Source of the DNA: Gossypium raimondii
Taxonomy: Eukaryota > Streptophyta > Magnoliopsida > Malvales > Malvaceae
Assembly: GCF_025698545.1 (NCBI RefSeq)
Contig: NC_068565.1
Span: forward strand, 5,642,001-5,706,000
Length of the DNA: 64,000 nucleotides
Reading direction: 5' to 3'
The translations under genes and the position numbers were made by a program. Position 1 is the first letter of the stretch, and every line of letters begins with the position of its first letter. Of the stretch, positions 54,069 through 64,000 are shown piece by piece. The notes beneath the pieces were generated by a model. The model worked only from the letters and a program-made list of their open reading frames with translations, was not told the origin of the DNA and ran no database searches.

Positions 54069-56087
54069 TTATGTGGCTAATGCCTGTGATTTGCATATGG
54101 GGCATACGTTCTTCACGAGCAGCCACTTTCTTAAGCAACTTGCATGGTACTCGTGTCCACAATCAAGGGTTCCGATTTTCTCTTGGTTCTTATAATCCTC
54201 CTGCAAAATCACAAGAGAAATAGAAAATAACATATGTTAGGAGTGAATGTTGACGCCATGAACCAACAGTTTTGCTTCAAACTTGAACAAAGGATATAAT
54301 GTGAGCTAAGCTGTAAGATTTCTTAATTACCTGGCAAATTGTACAAAAATCAGGTTCCTGTTCAACGGGTGCCGCTTCTTCCAGATTAATATTTGTAGCG
54401 AATGTCGAATACGATCTTGTTTTCAATTTACGTCTCATGATTTCTTCTGATAAACCGGTGTTCACATTGCCAATCCGCTCTCCCAGAGCGAGCAACTCCT
54501 GTGGTCATTTTGAAGTTCGAGGAAATGGTCGGTAAAAATTAAGACAAAATTTAATGCAGATGAAAATTGGATGGACTTCATCGTACCTCGTAAGACATAT
54601 CCTCTATATCCAAGCGCATATCTCTGTGATGATCAATAAGATTGCCAACTTCTTCATAAAATTCTGGGAACTCAAGTACGGCAACTCCCTGCCAAAGTCA
54701 ATTAAAACATATCAGCATACTTATAAACTGTAAAAATAGCCAAAAAAGAGCCGGATACATATGAATTCCTTTCTCCTATCTCAGAAAAGAAAACAAATCA
54801 GTACTTACATCAGGTGGGAGAACTCTCAGGTGAGGAAGATTGCGGTGTCTCAGAGATGACTCAGGTAAAGCACCACTTTCCCGGCGAGAATGATATATCC
54901 TAAAGCCAGTAGGTGGAACTGGTCCAAAATGCCTACGCCCGACATCCAAACCATCCTGTGAGGGATTCATGGTGCTCTGTGAAGCATAACTTGCTGGAAA
55001 GCAATAAGGAACTGGTGCTACTTGCGGATGGACATTAATGCCATGGCCTCTTGCTCCTTCGATAGGAGGCACATGATGATGAAAGTTTGGGTTCCGAAAG
55101 TCAAGGGGAGAATGTGAGAAATTTGAGGAACTTCTGTGCCTAGTCTCCATAGGTCCACCAATATTGCTACCTGTACAAAACCACAAGTCCAAGGCAATCA
55201 GTTTCGAGGTGAAAACATATTCCTACACAAGCTCATTTACATGAATGCTGCTTTAAATAAAAAGTACATATTTAGATGGAGAAACTACCATGCATATAAG
55301 GAACACCAGGAGCCTGAGTCCAAGCTGAGGCACCTCCATCTGTTATTGTCGGCTGAAAAGGTTGACCCAAGTAATTTCCTTGAAAATAAGGGTTGCCACT
55401 TTGCATCAAAACAGGATCCACTGCATTTGCCCCTAATCTGTTCCTCACACTTCTTTGAGGTCCTGCTTCTCTAATTGGTGGAAGGCCATTTCCCCTATAT
55501 TGAGACCTAGTAAAGGATGCAGCATCCACTGTGCCAACCCCATCACGGTTCCTAGTATTTAATGGTGTAACAGAGGAGCTAGAGCTTGATGAGGCATTAA
55601 ACTGCTGAAAATTTCCTGGGATCCCTTCAGAATTCTTTCTCTTATACAAGCCTCTAACGTTATCCATGAAGTGGCAATTCCTTGCATATTCATCAGCAGA
55701 AACTCCATGGACACGATAGTTGCTGGATGATGGCATCTGGTCTGGGATTCCATGATTTATAGGAACACTGGATGAAGGGGTAGGCACATAGGGACCATAA
55801 AAGTTCGAGGCACTCCCGATACCAAGATCAAGATTTGGGGAATGATGATGATGCTGAACACCAGGGTACATGGGGATCCCATAAAACATACTGTTGTCAT
55901 AATGCTCAGGTAAGGGATGCGCATCAAGGTTAGTTGTGTTCCCTGGAGCTGTGATGGTCATTGGGATATCAGGTGATGGGTAGTTCGTTGTCCCACCCAA
56001 ATAGACGCAAGGTTCATGCTGGAGGTATTCCTGGCCTTGTTGATCGATTTCTAAATCAATAGGGCTTCGCATATTCCTTTGGCCCAT
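54069..56087 (-). CDS. RING-H2 E3 ubiquitin ligase (five coding exons)
   Basis: The C-terminal RING-H2 finger should recruit an E2 enzyme and ubiquitinate unknown targets. Coding exons, read from the right, are 55289-56087, 54809-55170, 54587-54688, 54331-54498 and 54069-54200. All junctions are GT-AG and in frame, giving 520 aa. Zinc ligands are C473, C476, C491, H493, H496, C499, C510 and C513 (CTIC, CGHEYHASC, CPIC). The finger ends seven residues before the stop. The first 390 residues are low-complexity, rich in Ser, Pro, Gly, His and Asn, with a run of seven Ser and an HHHH. A helical, acidic segment (EFPEFYEEVGNLIDHHRDMR, MSYEELLALGERIG) precedes the finger, as in the plant MBR1/2, HIP1 and ZFP1-like ligases. 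Which member it is remains open. Confidence 0.92.
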
Positions 56088-57360
56088 GCTGCTTCAATAA
56101 ATTGTTGTTGTAATTTGTTGCAGCTTCAGAGTGAAAATAATTAAGAAAAAGAGAACTCAGCTTGGTTCAAAATGATAAACCATGTAATTGTACGTGACAT
56201 GAAAATGCTAGTAAATCCATAAATTTCGCATAATGAAAAGGAAGACGAGAAAATCAAACTAGCTTTGATTGTTGTCTTAGCTATTACAAATCCACTAGTT
56301 TAATATGATCTAAAAACTATTTTTCCACCACTGCCAAGTGACTCAAAAATATTAAATTCCATGTAAACAAGCATTCCCTTAAAACAAGTGTGTGTTTTGA
56401 CAACTCCCCAGCTCTCAAACTTCTAAAGGTATCATAAATCTCTTTCCTCAAATCATCAACAATAATAAAAGAAAAAAGAAAAAAAATCATCACCATGATC
56501 TAACCTTAAATTTCCCTGAATGATAATTTGGAAAAAGAAAATCTACAATATCAAAATAGGCTCAAAATAATTACCAATCATCAAAAACTTTCTACCACCA
56601 GTATCGTATATATCAAGCTATGAGAATGGGGAAATTTCAAACATTTACCCTCCTGTACAAATATATTGAAGTTGTTCATAAAAATTCCTAATTATTGATT
56701 AAATTTAAAAGCAAACACAAAATTATTTTCAAGTTTTTGTTCACAATTATCCCAATCGTAAGGAGAACCTCACAAATCATCCTACCAAGCTCCTCCTTTG
56801 ATTAGAACTTCTAACGAACCAAAAGAAAAATAAAAATATATATATACACATTAATTTCAACAAATTCGTCAATTTTTTTAATACCCAATATTTAGAAAAC
56901 AATTAGCAACCCAAATTCTTTAACAGCATTCAAAAATTAAAAAAATTAATGAAAAAAATAAAACTAAAGAAGGATGGGTCTTTTGACTTTGCCGTACCTT
57001 ATAATCATGAACCAAAAAATCACAGCCCAGAATGAGTAAAGCAACCTTGAAATAATCCAAAGGAAGAAAAATAATGTTAACCTTTTAGTTAATTAAAACC
57101 GCATTAATCAAAATTTTGACAATGCAGAACCCTAGGAATTCAATGATTTCCGTACAATCTTCAAAATAAAAATTAAAAAAACAAAAACAGAGAGACTAAC
57201 CGAATCGAAGCAAAATTAGGGAAAATAAACAACGGAAGATGGAGAGAACTGAGAGACTTAATATAATTGAGAACGAAAAATAAAGAGGAAAATAAAACAA
57301 AAAAAAAAGGAGAGAAATTTGAGAGGAAAAGCGAGAGAGAAAGGAACAAAGACGTATTTT
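56088..57360 (-). other. 5' region of the RING-H2 gene, probable untranslated exons
   Basis: A plausible 3' splice site lies immediately before the start codon (TTGAAGCAG then CATGGG on the minus strand). Possible donors upstream are TATAAG/GTACGG near 56996 and ATTCG/GTTAGT near 57198. This fits a 5' leader split by one or two introns, common in this family. The far part (57230-57360) is purine-rich on the plus strand, hence CT-rich in the gene's sense. All of this is inferred from splice consensus only. Confidence 0.4.
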
Positions 57361-60300
57361 CCACTTTTATAAACAAATTTTTTAAGGTTATTTTTAACCG
57401 CCATAGTAAAATACCATGTGTAATAATTCCTTTTTTTATTACACATATGTAATAATGATAATAACCATGTTTAAATTAGGTGTTTTTCTATTTACAGAAT
57501 TTAGTTTTTTATTGCAATTTATCACCTGAGAAATTTAAATTAAATAATAAATTTATTTATTTTGCAAATAGAAATATTCTTAAACGCTTTAAACGTTTTT
57601 AAAACTTTAAATTCGTATTTATTTGATAATTCTGTTATTAAGAAAATGCAATTCAGGTGATATTAAACCCAAAAAAAATCTATGGTGCAAATTGATATTG
57701 TATTTAATTGGATAATAAATTAAATATTATTAATTTAGAAAAACATTAAAATATTTAAAAATAACGAAATGAATTTAAATTATTTATATTAATTCAATAC
57801 AATAATATAACTCATCAAATTAATTGTATTTGTCCTAATTTGGAGAAGCACACATTTCATAAATATTTATGAATTTTGATATAAAAAAGTTATTAATATT
57901 TTTAAAAAATATTTAAATAAAATAAAAACTTTTTTCCCTTTAAAAAATTTGGACCAATGGACAGCTTTGGTAATAGAAAAAGAAAACAGCTCGTGAATCA
58001 CCGAATGACCAAGTCCAAATTGCAGGTGGTCTAACTCATAAGTCAAGTACATTGTTGTTGACCAAATTTAAAAAGCTTTTTACTATTTTATTTAATTATT
58101 CATCAACTTTGGTCCTCATATGGTTGTGGTGAAGTCACCGGACTAATTGATCGCGGTGTGTTTAACTACAGTTAATGTAAAAATAGAGATAATCACGAGA
58201 TTAAATGGTGTAGTGTAAAATAAAAGAAAGTTAAAACGTAACTGGAAGTAAACATCCATCCAAAGGGGTGCTTAGCTTTAACTAGGGGTAAGACTAAAAA
58301 ATTATTTTGAAGGGTTGAAATGTAAGTTCACCATTTTAATAGTATATAATTTTATAGCTTTTAAAGTATTAAATAAAATTTTTATAATTTCAAAGGTAAA
58401 TACAATTGTACTTTTACTAATTTAAAATTTTAAAAGAACTAAATAAAAAACTTTATTTTAAGGAGCCTGACTTTAACTCAATTAATATAATTGTTGTTAC
58501 GCTAATAAGGAGAACATAAATTACTCGTGTTTAAATACGTTTTTTTCTTTGGTTTAAGAGTTCGGGTCAAAAGGTATAACTAAAAATTCGTATTGCATAA
58601 AAAGAATCACGAGATTAAATTTTATCCGGAAAAATCGAGTGAATTTTTTAAGATTTAATTCGATATGATTATAATTATTTGATATTTGAAACAAAGCATC
58701 AAATTTTTTGGCGGTATTTATAATAAATAGGTTGGTAGAAAAGAAGTAAATATAAAAATAGTGGAGAAAAAGGGGATAGAAATGGCGGCAAAAGGACAGG
58801 GTTTTTGGGAGGGAGAAATGGCGTAGAGTGGAGGAAAAGGCTGCATATTTAGAAGGCATATTCTTGAATTCCCCCATGCAATTATGCTTTCAATTTTCAG
58901 CACATTTTTTGGGATGTGGGGTCCACCCTCAACTATCACCTCATTCAATTGCTGAATTGTTTCTTATTTTAGTTTAATTTAAATCTTAAGATATTCGATT
59001 TTTTTTGCTTTTATAAAATATATTTTTAACCAAAAACAAGTCCTTATGAATGTCAAGTCTTAAGCTCAACTCTTTCCCCTATATATTTCATATATTTCAT
59101 AGTTTGAACATTATATAATTTGTTTAATGATTATACTGTATTTAAAAACATACTAAAGGAAAAAAAAAAGGAGGTGGGAAAGGGGGGGGGGTCTTAATAT
59201 TGTATGAAGTAATGATGGGAACATCAAATAAACTATTATGCATTTGTTAATTAGAGTGGGAACTGATTGGACCACCAGTCAGAAGCTAATTTGATAAATT
59301 TAATTTCAACTCCTAGATTAATTGCTTAATTATTATTTTAAGATAGAAAGCTAAGCCATTTTGAGCAAAGGTGAAGTGGTCATGGGTTCTTTATATATAT
59401 ATATATATATATATTTCTTTTTAATTATAAACCCTACAAGACAAGAAAGATTTATATATATATATATATATTCATAATAATCATTCAACCTTTTAAAAAG
59501 TCTACTAAATTTCATCTCTATTGTTGCACAACTTTATCCTACATCAATTTCAACCTTATCCAGTACAAATGTTGGATCTAAATTATATGCATTAAGAAAA
59601 ACTTTTTATGGATATTATTTTATAAAAGAAATTTTAGTTAAAATGACAAATTTGAGGTTTTTATGTTCTGGGTTAAGTTATATTACTATAAATTTATTTC
59701 GGTTTAAATTGATTTTTATAGATTTTATATATAATAATATTTATTATTCTTTAAATAGAAGAGTTTTATTTAACTCATCACCTTACCAAAAAATTTAAAT
59801 ATAATATGTATACACGTGTTAATAGATATAAAGAACTCATTAAAACCTGTTATTTTAAAAATTGAAAGGTTAAAATGGCTTAAATTGAAAAATAGCTGAA
59901 AATGGCTAAAGAAAAGGAGATAAAAGAGGATACAAGCGAAAGAAATGAAATAGTAGAAAGTGTAGTTAACAAGGTATCTTTCTTCCTTCTCCACCTCGTA
60001 GTACTAATTATTTGCTTCAATGTGCAAAGTTGAGACCAGATTCTTTCGCTTTATTAAGGCCTAATAAAAAAACCCCAAAGTTGGATTTATTGTGCTGGAT
60101 TTTGTCCATTTCCCAAGGCTACCTACACCCCCCATCTTCAACTTCCTCTTTCCTTCATCTATCCCTTATTTTATCTTATGTTATATACATTGTTATGGTA
60201 TTTATTTTAGTATTCCTTTACTCAGTAAGGATCAATGAACTTGGGCATTAGTTCGAGTGCTGAAATGAGTTTAGGTGACTTACGTAGAAGGGTCATGATT

Positions 60301-61348
60301 ATTCCTCCGGCTGCTTTCAACCTAGTCTTTAGGTCCAATTTCATCTCAATTTATTTTAATCGATAAAATATATCACAAAGTAGTTTTATTTTTCAAAACA
60401 AAAGAATTAATCCTAGTAAAAGTATCATGAAGATTTATGTATTAGGAGTTGAATATTATATTTTATTCATTCTACTCAAAAGATGAGTAAATTAATTTTA
60501 TACGTTAAATCAAAGAATAAAAATCGTTTTATTAAAAATTTCATCTATTTCTATTGTTAAAAACTTATCATTGTATGTATGTCAACATGAGATACACGTA
60601 GTCATATGTTATTATCTAATTATTCATCAATCACGTCATTTTTTAATGGTCTAGATGGATGAATTTTTTAACAAATAAGACCAAATTATTCTTTGATCTT
60701 ATGTACATAACTAATTTATTTATTTTTTAGTAAAAAGAGTAAAATATAATCTAACTTTTAGTTTAGAGTTTTCCATGATACTTTTACAACCTAAGCTGTG
60801 TAGCTCAATAAATCAGGTCTTCAGCAATCAACTACACGTCTGGGCCCTGGCTGAACTAGCGCATGGGCAAGTAAAAGCTCTCCCAGAAACCCTTCTTGGC
60901 CACCAGGTAACCAACTACAAGCCACCAAATGCAATCACTGCTGTATGGATAGATGAACCATTTTTTGTTCAAGTACTAATAGATGTCAGTACCGATTTGA
61001 TAATCTAGATGTTCAAAATTCAAACAAGGTGATCAAGAACTTCTCTACTTTCTTTGTACCCTCCTACTAAGCATAAGCCAAATCTATGCTCTTTGCTTAT
61101 ATGTTTTAGCATGTTTCAATGTTTGTGCACAAACAGATCATCATCGACATGAAACATGAACGACAAGCAAGTATTGAGATGATCCAAAACTAAATAAGGT
61201 ACAATTAAGTTTAGAAGATTGATTGTATGTATAAGCTTCAAAGCAATTTTTTATGGGATAAATGCTTCAGTATACAAATGTAAATATCATATATAAGCCA
61301 TAGAGAAAAACTGACGGTAACCTTGTCATAATTGATTCCTCAGCTTGG
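57361..61348. other. AT-rich intergenic DNA with microsatellites
   Basis: No gene was recognised. TA microsatellites lie at about 59392-59414 and 59454-59471. A G homopolymer of about ten bases is at about 59180-59190. At about 60790-61000 an open stretch of 77 codons (starting MILLQPKLCSS) stands out by its higher GC content and fewer stops. It includes VWALAELAHGQVKALPETLL, but I do not recognise it on either strand; it may be a gene or transposon fragment. The last 300 bases should contain the 3' end of the PP28-type gene. Confidence 0.45.
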
Positions 61349-64000
61349 TTATTTGCGAGCTTCAACTTTCTTCTGTTCTCTCACTGTAAGGGCAAATAGA
61401 AATAGTATCAGCTTCGACTGATATTGCAAATACAGATGTAGTGCAGGCCTATTCTGATACCAATTTTTGATATCAGAAAACTTGGGGAGTAAATAACTAA
61501 CCAGAACGAAGCATAACAAAGAGGAATAAAAAGTTCGTATTATAATATAAAGATGAGACAACAATTGGCAAGAACCATACCAGCCTTCTCTTCCTCTCTC
61601 TTCTTAGCAGCCTCTGCCCGTTGTTTCCTTATCAGGGCTAAGCGCTCTGCAATAGTAATTAAGTAAAAATCAGTAAAACAATAGAACAAAATTTGTACAA
61701 GAGGCGTGTATCACTGCAGTCATCGGAAATGGAAAAAACAAAGGAGTTAAGCTTGTTAGCCGAAAGCACAACAGCGCTTATGAGACATCAAGGTGATACT
61801 GTGATATTATACTATATACTCAGTTGCAGGGGAGTTTGCCCTTACCAAATAGGAGAAACCAACTCATTTGTACCATACATGAAAACCAGCAATATTTATC
61901 TCTTAAACCTCTTCCTTCTCAATGCATCCATTAGAGACGGTTTAGATTGCTAAAGAAAATAGCAGTTTTGAAAATCTAACATACAAGAGACTTTCCATCC
62001 TCGGCTTTTGTTTGGTGCAGCTTTCCATCACCATTAGCAGATCATAATAGTTTTACACAATTTACCACCTCAGAATTTAAGCACTTATAGCACTTACGGC
62101 AGGAAGAAACCAGTTTATTTTTTTAAAAAAATCCCAGGGAAAAGATCTTATTCTTCTTACACACCTTTCCTTAGATTCCTGCAACCTTTAAGACTGGTAC
62201 TAAAATCATGTTACCTTTACATACCCACCTCAGCAATCAAACATGAGTATTTTATCAACACCTCAATGCTCCATATAACATTTCTAACCACTTAAGTCCA
62301 GGGACAATTGTCATTGTCTAAGCAATGAGGCGCCTTTTAAAAACTAGGGTGCCTTGACCAGGGATTCAAATGAACTATAGTCAATGAACATAATTTCAAC
62401 CTCAGCTACAAGTCTGAATTCAGTTAACCAAAAAGAATTAAATCAGTCCCACAGAGGACACAGAAAAAGCCATGTCGAAGTATCATAATATTTGCAAGGG
62501 CTGCCAAACACTAAATTTAGGTTACAATACTGTACAACCACTCAATTTAAGTTACCTAAATCCTTTCTTGCTTGTTCAGTTTTCCCTTGTTCCTGCAGCT
62601 TCATATATCGTTCATGTGCCTTTTGCTTTTCTATTTCCTCTCTGCAGTCATAAACATTAAAATAAGAGCACAACCAAGCTGGTCTCAAAGGAAATAACCA
62701 ATTAAAGACATAAGGTATTGATGTTATAATTCAACATGATGCTAATATAAAAGATATAGTCTGTAAACACCAGGAAGTTATAGGCATATGGGACATGATT
62801 TCAACTTTGAGGTAACAAATTTTAAACCCCGCAGTTGGTAGAGTTACTGAGAAGGATTTACACGTATAGCAAATCTACATCATATATTTGTTAGTTGTGG
62901 GAAATCTTTCCCTTACCAAAAGAGACTAAAATTTAATGTCCAAAAGTCTATTACCTTTTCAGCCTCAAAGTTATCCCACAAATGCAACTTAACACAACAA
63001 AAGAACTACTATGTTATATCAATTCTAGATTCAACAAAAGCAGAAAGAGTTAACAGTGCTTCATCAAAATAAAACTGGTCCAACAAAGTGAATTATTGAA
63101 CTATATATGAATCAACAATGATAATAATTTCTTTTTTCCTTTATGTGATATGACAGATAACTATTACTAAACCAAAATGCCAATTATTATAAACTAGTAA
63201 AAGCATTTAAGCAATCAAAAGTTGACCCAGATGCACACGATAAAGCAACGATCAGTCAAATTTGATAAAGAGAGAGAACTAGAATCACAAACCTTTCACG
63301 CCTTGATAGTTCAGTTGTTTTGCCCATCTGGAACATATAATTTCAATTACTCTACAGTTATAAATTCATATATAAATCCAGATTTTGTGCAGCAGAGGAG
63401 CATTTGTCAAACTTACAACAAGATCTTTAGCTTTGACATTCTTTCGTTTGGCCAAATTTGGATTCTCAATCTCAATAAGCCCTTGGGTCCCTTTTCGTTT
63501 CTGCCATAATGTCACCAACATCAAACAGGAAGTATAAAAGTTAAATAACACAACAAGAACTCATAGCAAATGGAAACAGTGCCCATTATATTATACTGTA
63601 AAGGTACAAAATGTAATGACCTCAGGCTCTTCTTCTACTTCCTCTTCAGACCGTTCTTCTTCTTCCTCCACTTCAGCTTCTTCCTAGAATGAAAGATAAA
63701 TATTATCTCATTTACCAAGTTTAAATGAAGTACTACAACGGATACACATCCCTAAAAGGGAAGAAAGAAAAGCATAAAAAGGAAAATTAAAATTTCCAAT
63801 TAAACACTCGACATAACCGACTGTGAAGCATCAAAAAGATAACAGAACAAACATCATCAACTTAGGTGATAAATTTATTGCAATCATTCAATATTAATTT
63901 ACTGTCACTATATATGTCAAATTTAGATTTACTGACAATTACAGCAATTTAAATGTGACAACCAAAAGATAAGTCTTCACACATAAAAATTCCAATTCCA
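61349..64000 (-). CDS. PP28/PDAP1-type 28-kDa heat- and acid-stable phosphoprotein, C-terminal part
   Basis: Six exons are visible, read from the right: 63621-63683, 63417-63500, 63293-63327, 62556-62641, 61581-61646 and 61349-61383. All joins are GT-AG and in frame and give the last 122 residues. The 5' end lies beyond the window. Family blocks are clear: an acidic stretch (EEAEVEEEEERSEEEVEEEP), KRKGTQGLIEIENPN, TTELSRREREEIEKQKA, HERYMKLQEQGKTEQAR and ERLALIRKQRAEAAKKREEE, ending VEARK. The protein is highly charged and probably a long helix at its end. Human PDAP1 is a casein-kinase substrate reported to bind PDGF; the plant role is unknown. The exon of 35 bp (63293-63327) is unusually small. 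Confidence 0.92.

Noticed and set aside
57173-57452. Several overlapping small frames near the RING-H2 leader
   Set aside because: They are low-complexity frames in purine/pyrimidine-rich DNA that more likely forms the gene's untranslated leader.

Overview
This window looks like nuclear DNA of a dicot plant, most likely cotton (Gossypium) or a close Malvaceae relative. The evidence is AT-rich intergenic DNA, GT-AG introns, plant-type genes, a decayed plastid insertion, and LTR-type repeats full of CACACGGCC/GTGT motifs that I associate with cotton retroelements. The species call is inference; no database was searched. I resolved five spliced genes by matching reading frames across GT-AG introns. 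They are homogentisate 1,2-dioxygenase (minus, 1817-4757, nine exons, 469 aa), a RABA1/RAB11-type GTPase (plus, 5794-7769, two exons, 216 aa), the mitochondrial F1-ATPase assembly factor ATP11/ATPAF1 (plus, 16962-18439, four exons, 252 aa), a RING-H2 E3 ubiquitin ligase (minus, 54069-56087, five coding exons, 520 aa), and the C-terminal six exons of a PP28/PDAP1-type phosphoprotein (minus, from 61349 and running off the right edge).

The most informative region is 30.2-53.6 kb, a tandem array of four intronless UGT79-type glycosyltransferase genes, all on the plus strand. Copy 1 (31022-32392) is disabled by one nonsense codon. Copies 2 (34105-35475) and 3 (41195-42559) look intact. Copy 4 (52203-53621) is intact but has a frame-shifted, longer C-terminus. 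Copies 1 and 2 share promoter, 3' flank and C-terminal sequence; copies 3 and 4 share 5' leader and C-terminal sequence. In the N-terminal half the pairing switches to 1 with 4 and 2 with 3, and copies 2 and 3 are identical over 314 bp. This mosaic pattern points to gene conversion or unequal exchange. A promoter and 5' leader without a gene at 30206-30731 marks where a further copy was probably lost. A plant-mobile-domain (MAIN-like) gene fragment lies downstream of copy 2, and its 5' part was duplicated with the unit.

The rest is mostly repeat DNA. At 8.7-15.5 kb, 20-bp inverted ends enclose a short Copia-type LTR element (identical 5-bp target duplications, two 428-bp LTRs) and a plastid ndhB insertion. 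From 19.9 to 30.0 kb there are broken Ty3/gypsy fragments, split by a 6-kb TG...CA repeat that itself holds another member of the same superfamily. Further solo-LTR-like units with perfect 5-bp target duplications lie at 37.8-40.6 and 43.6-46.1 kb. Small DNA transposons (Tourist-like, hAT-like, foldback) sit near several genes.

I found no tRNA or rRNA gene, no CRISPR array and no operon-type arrangement. UGT copy 4 and the RING-H2 gene are convergent, with only about 450 bp between their stop codons. Exon joins were worked out by hand from splice consensus and frame continuity; transcript evidence would be needed to settle untranslated exons.
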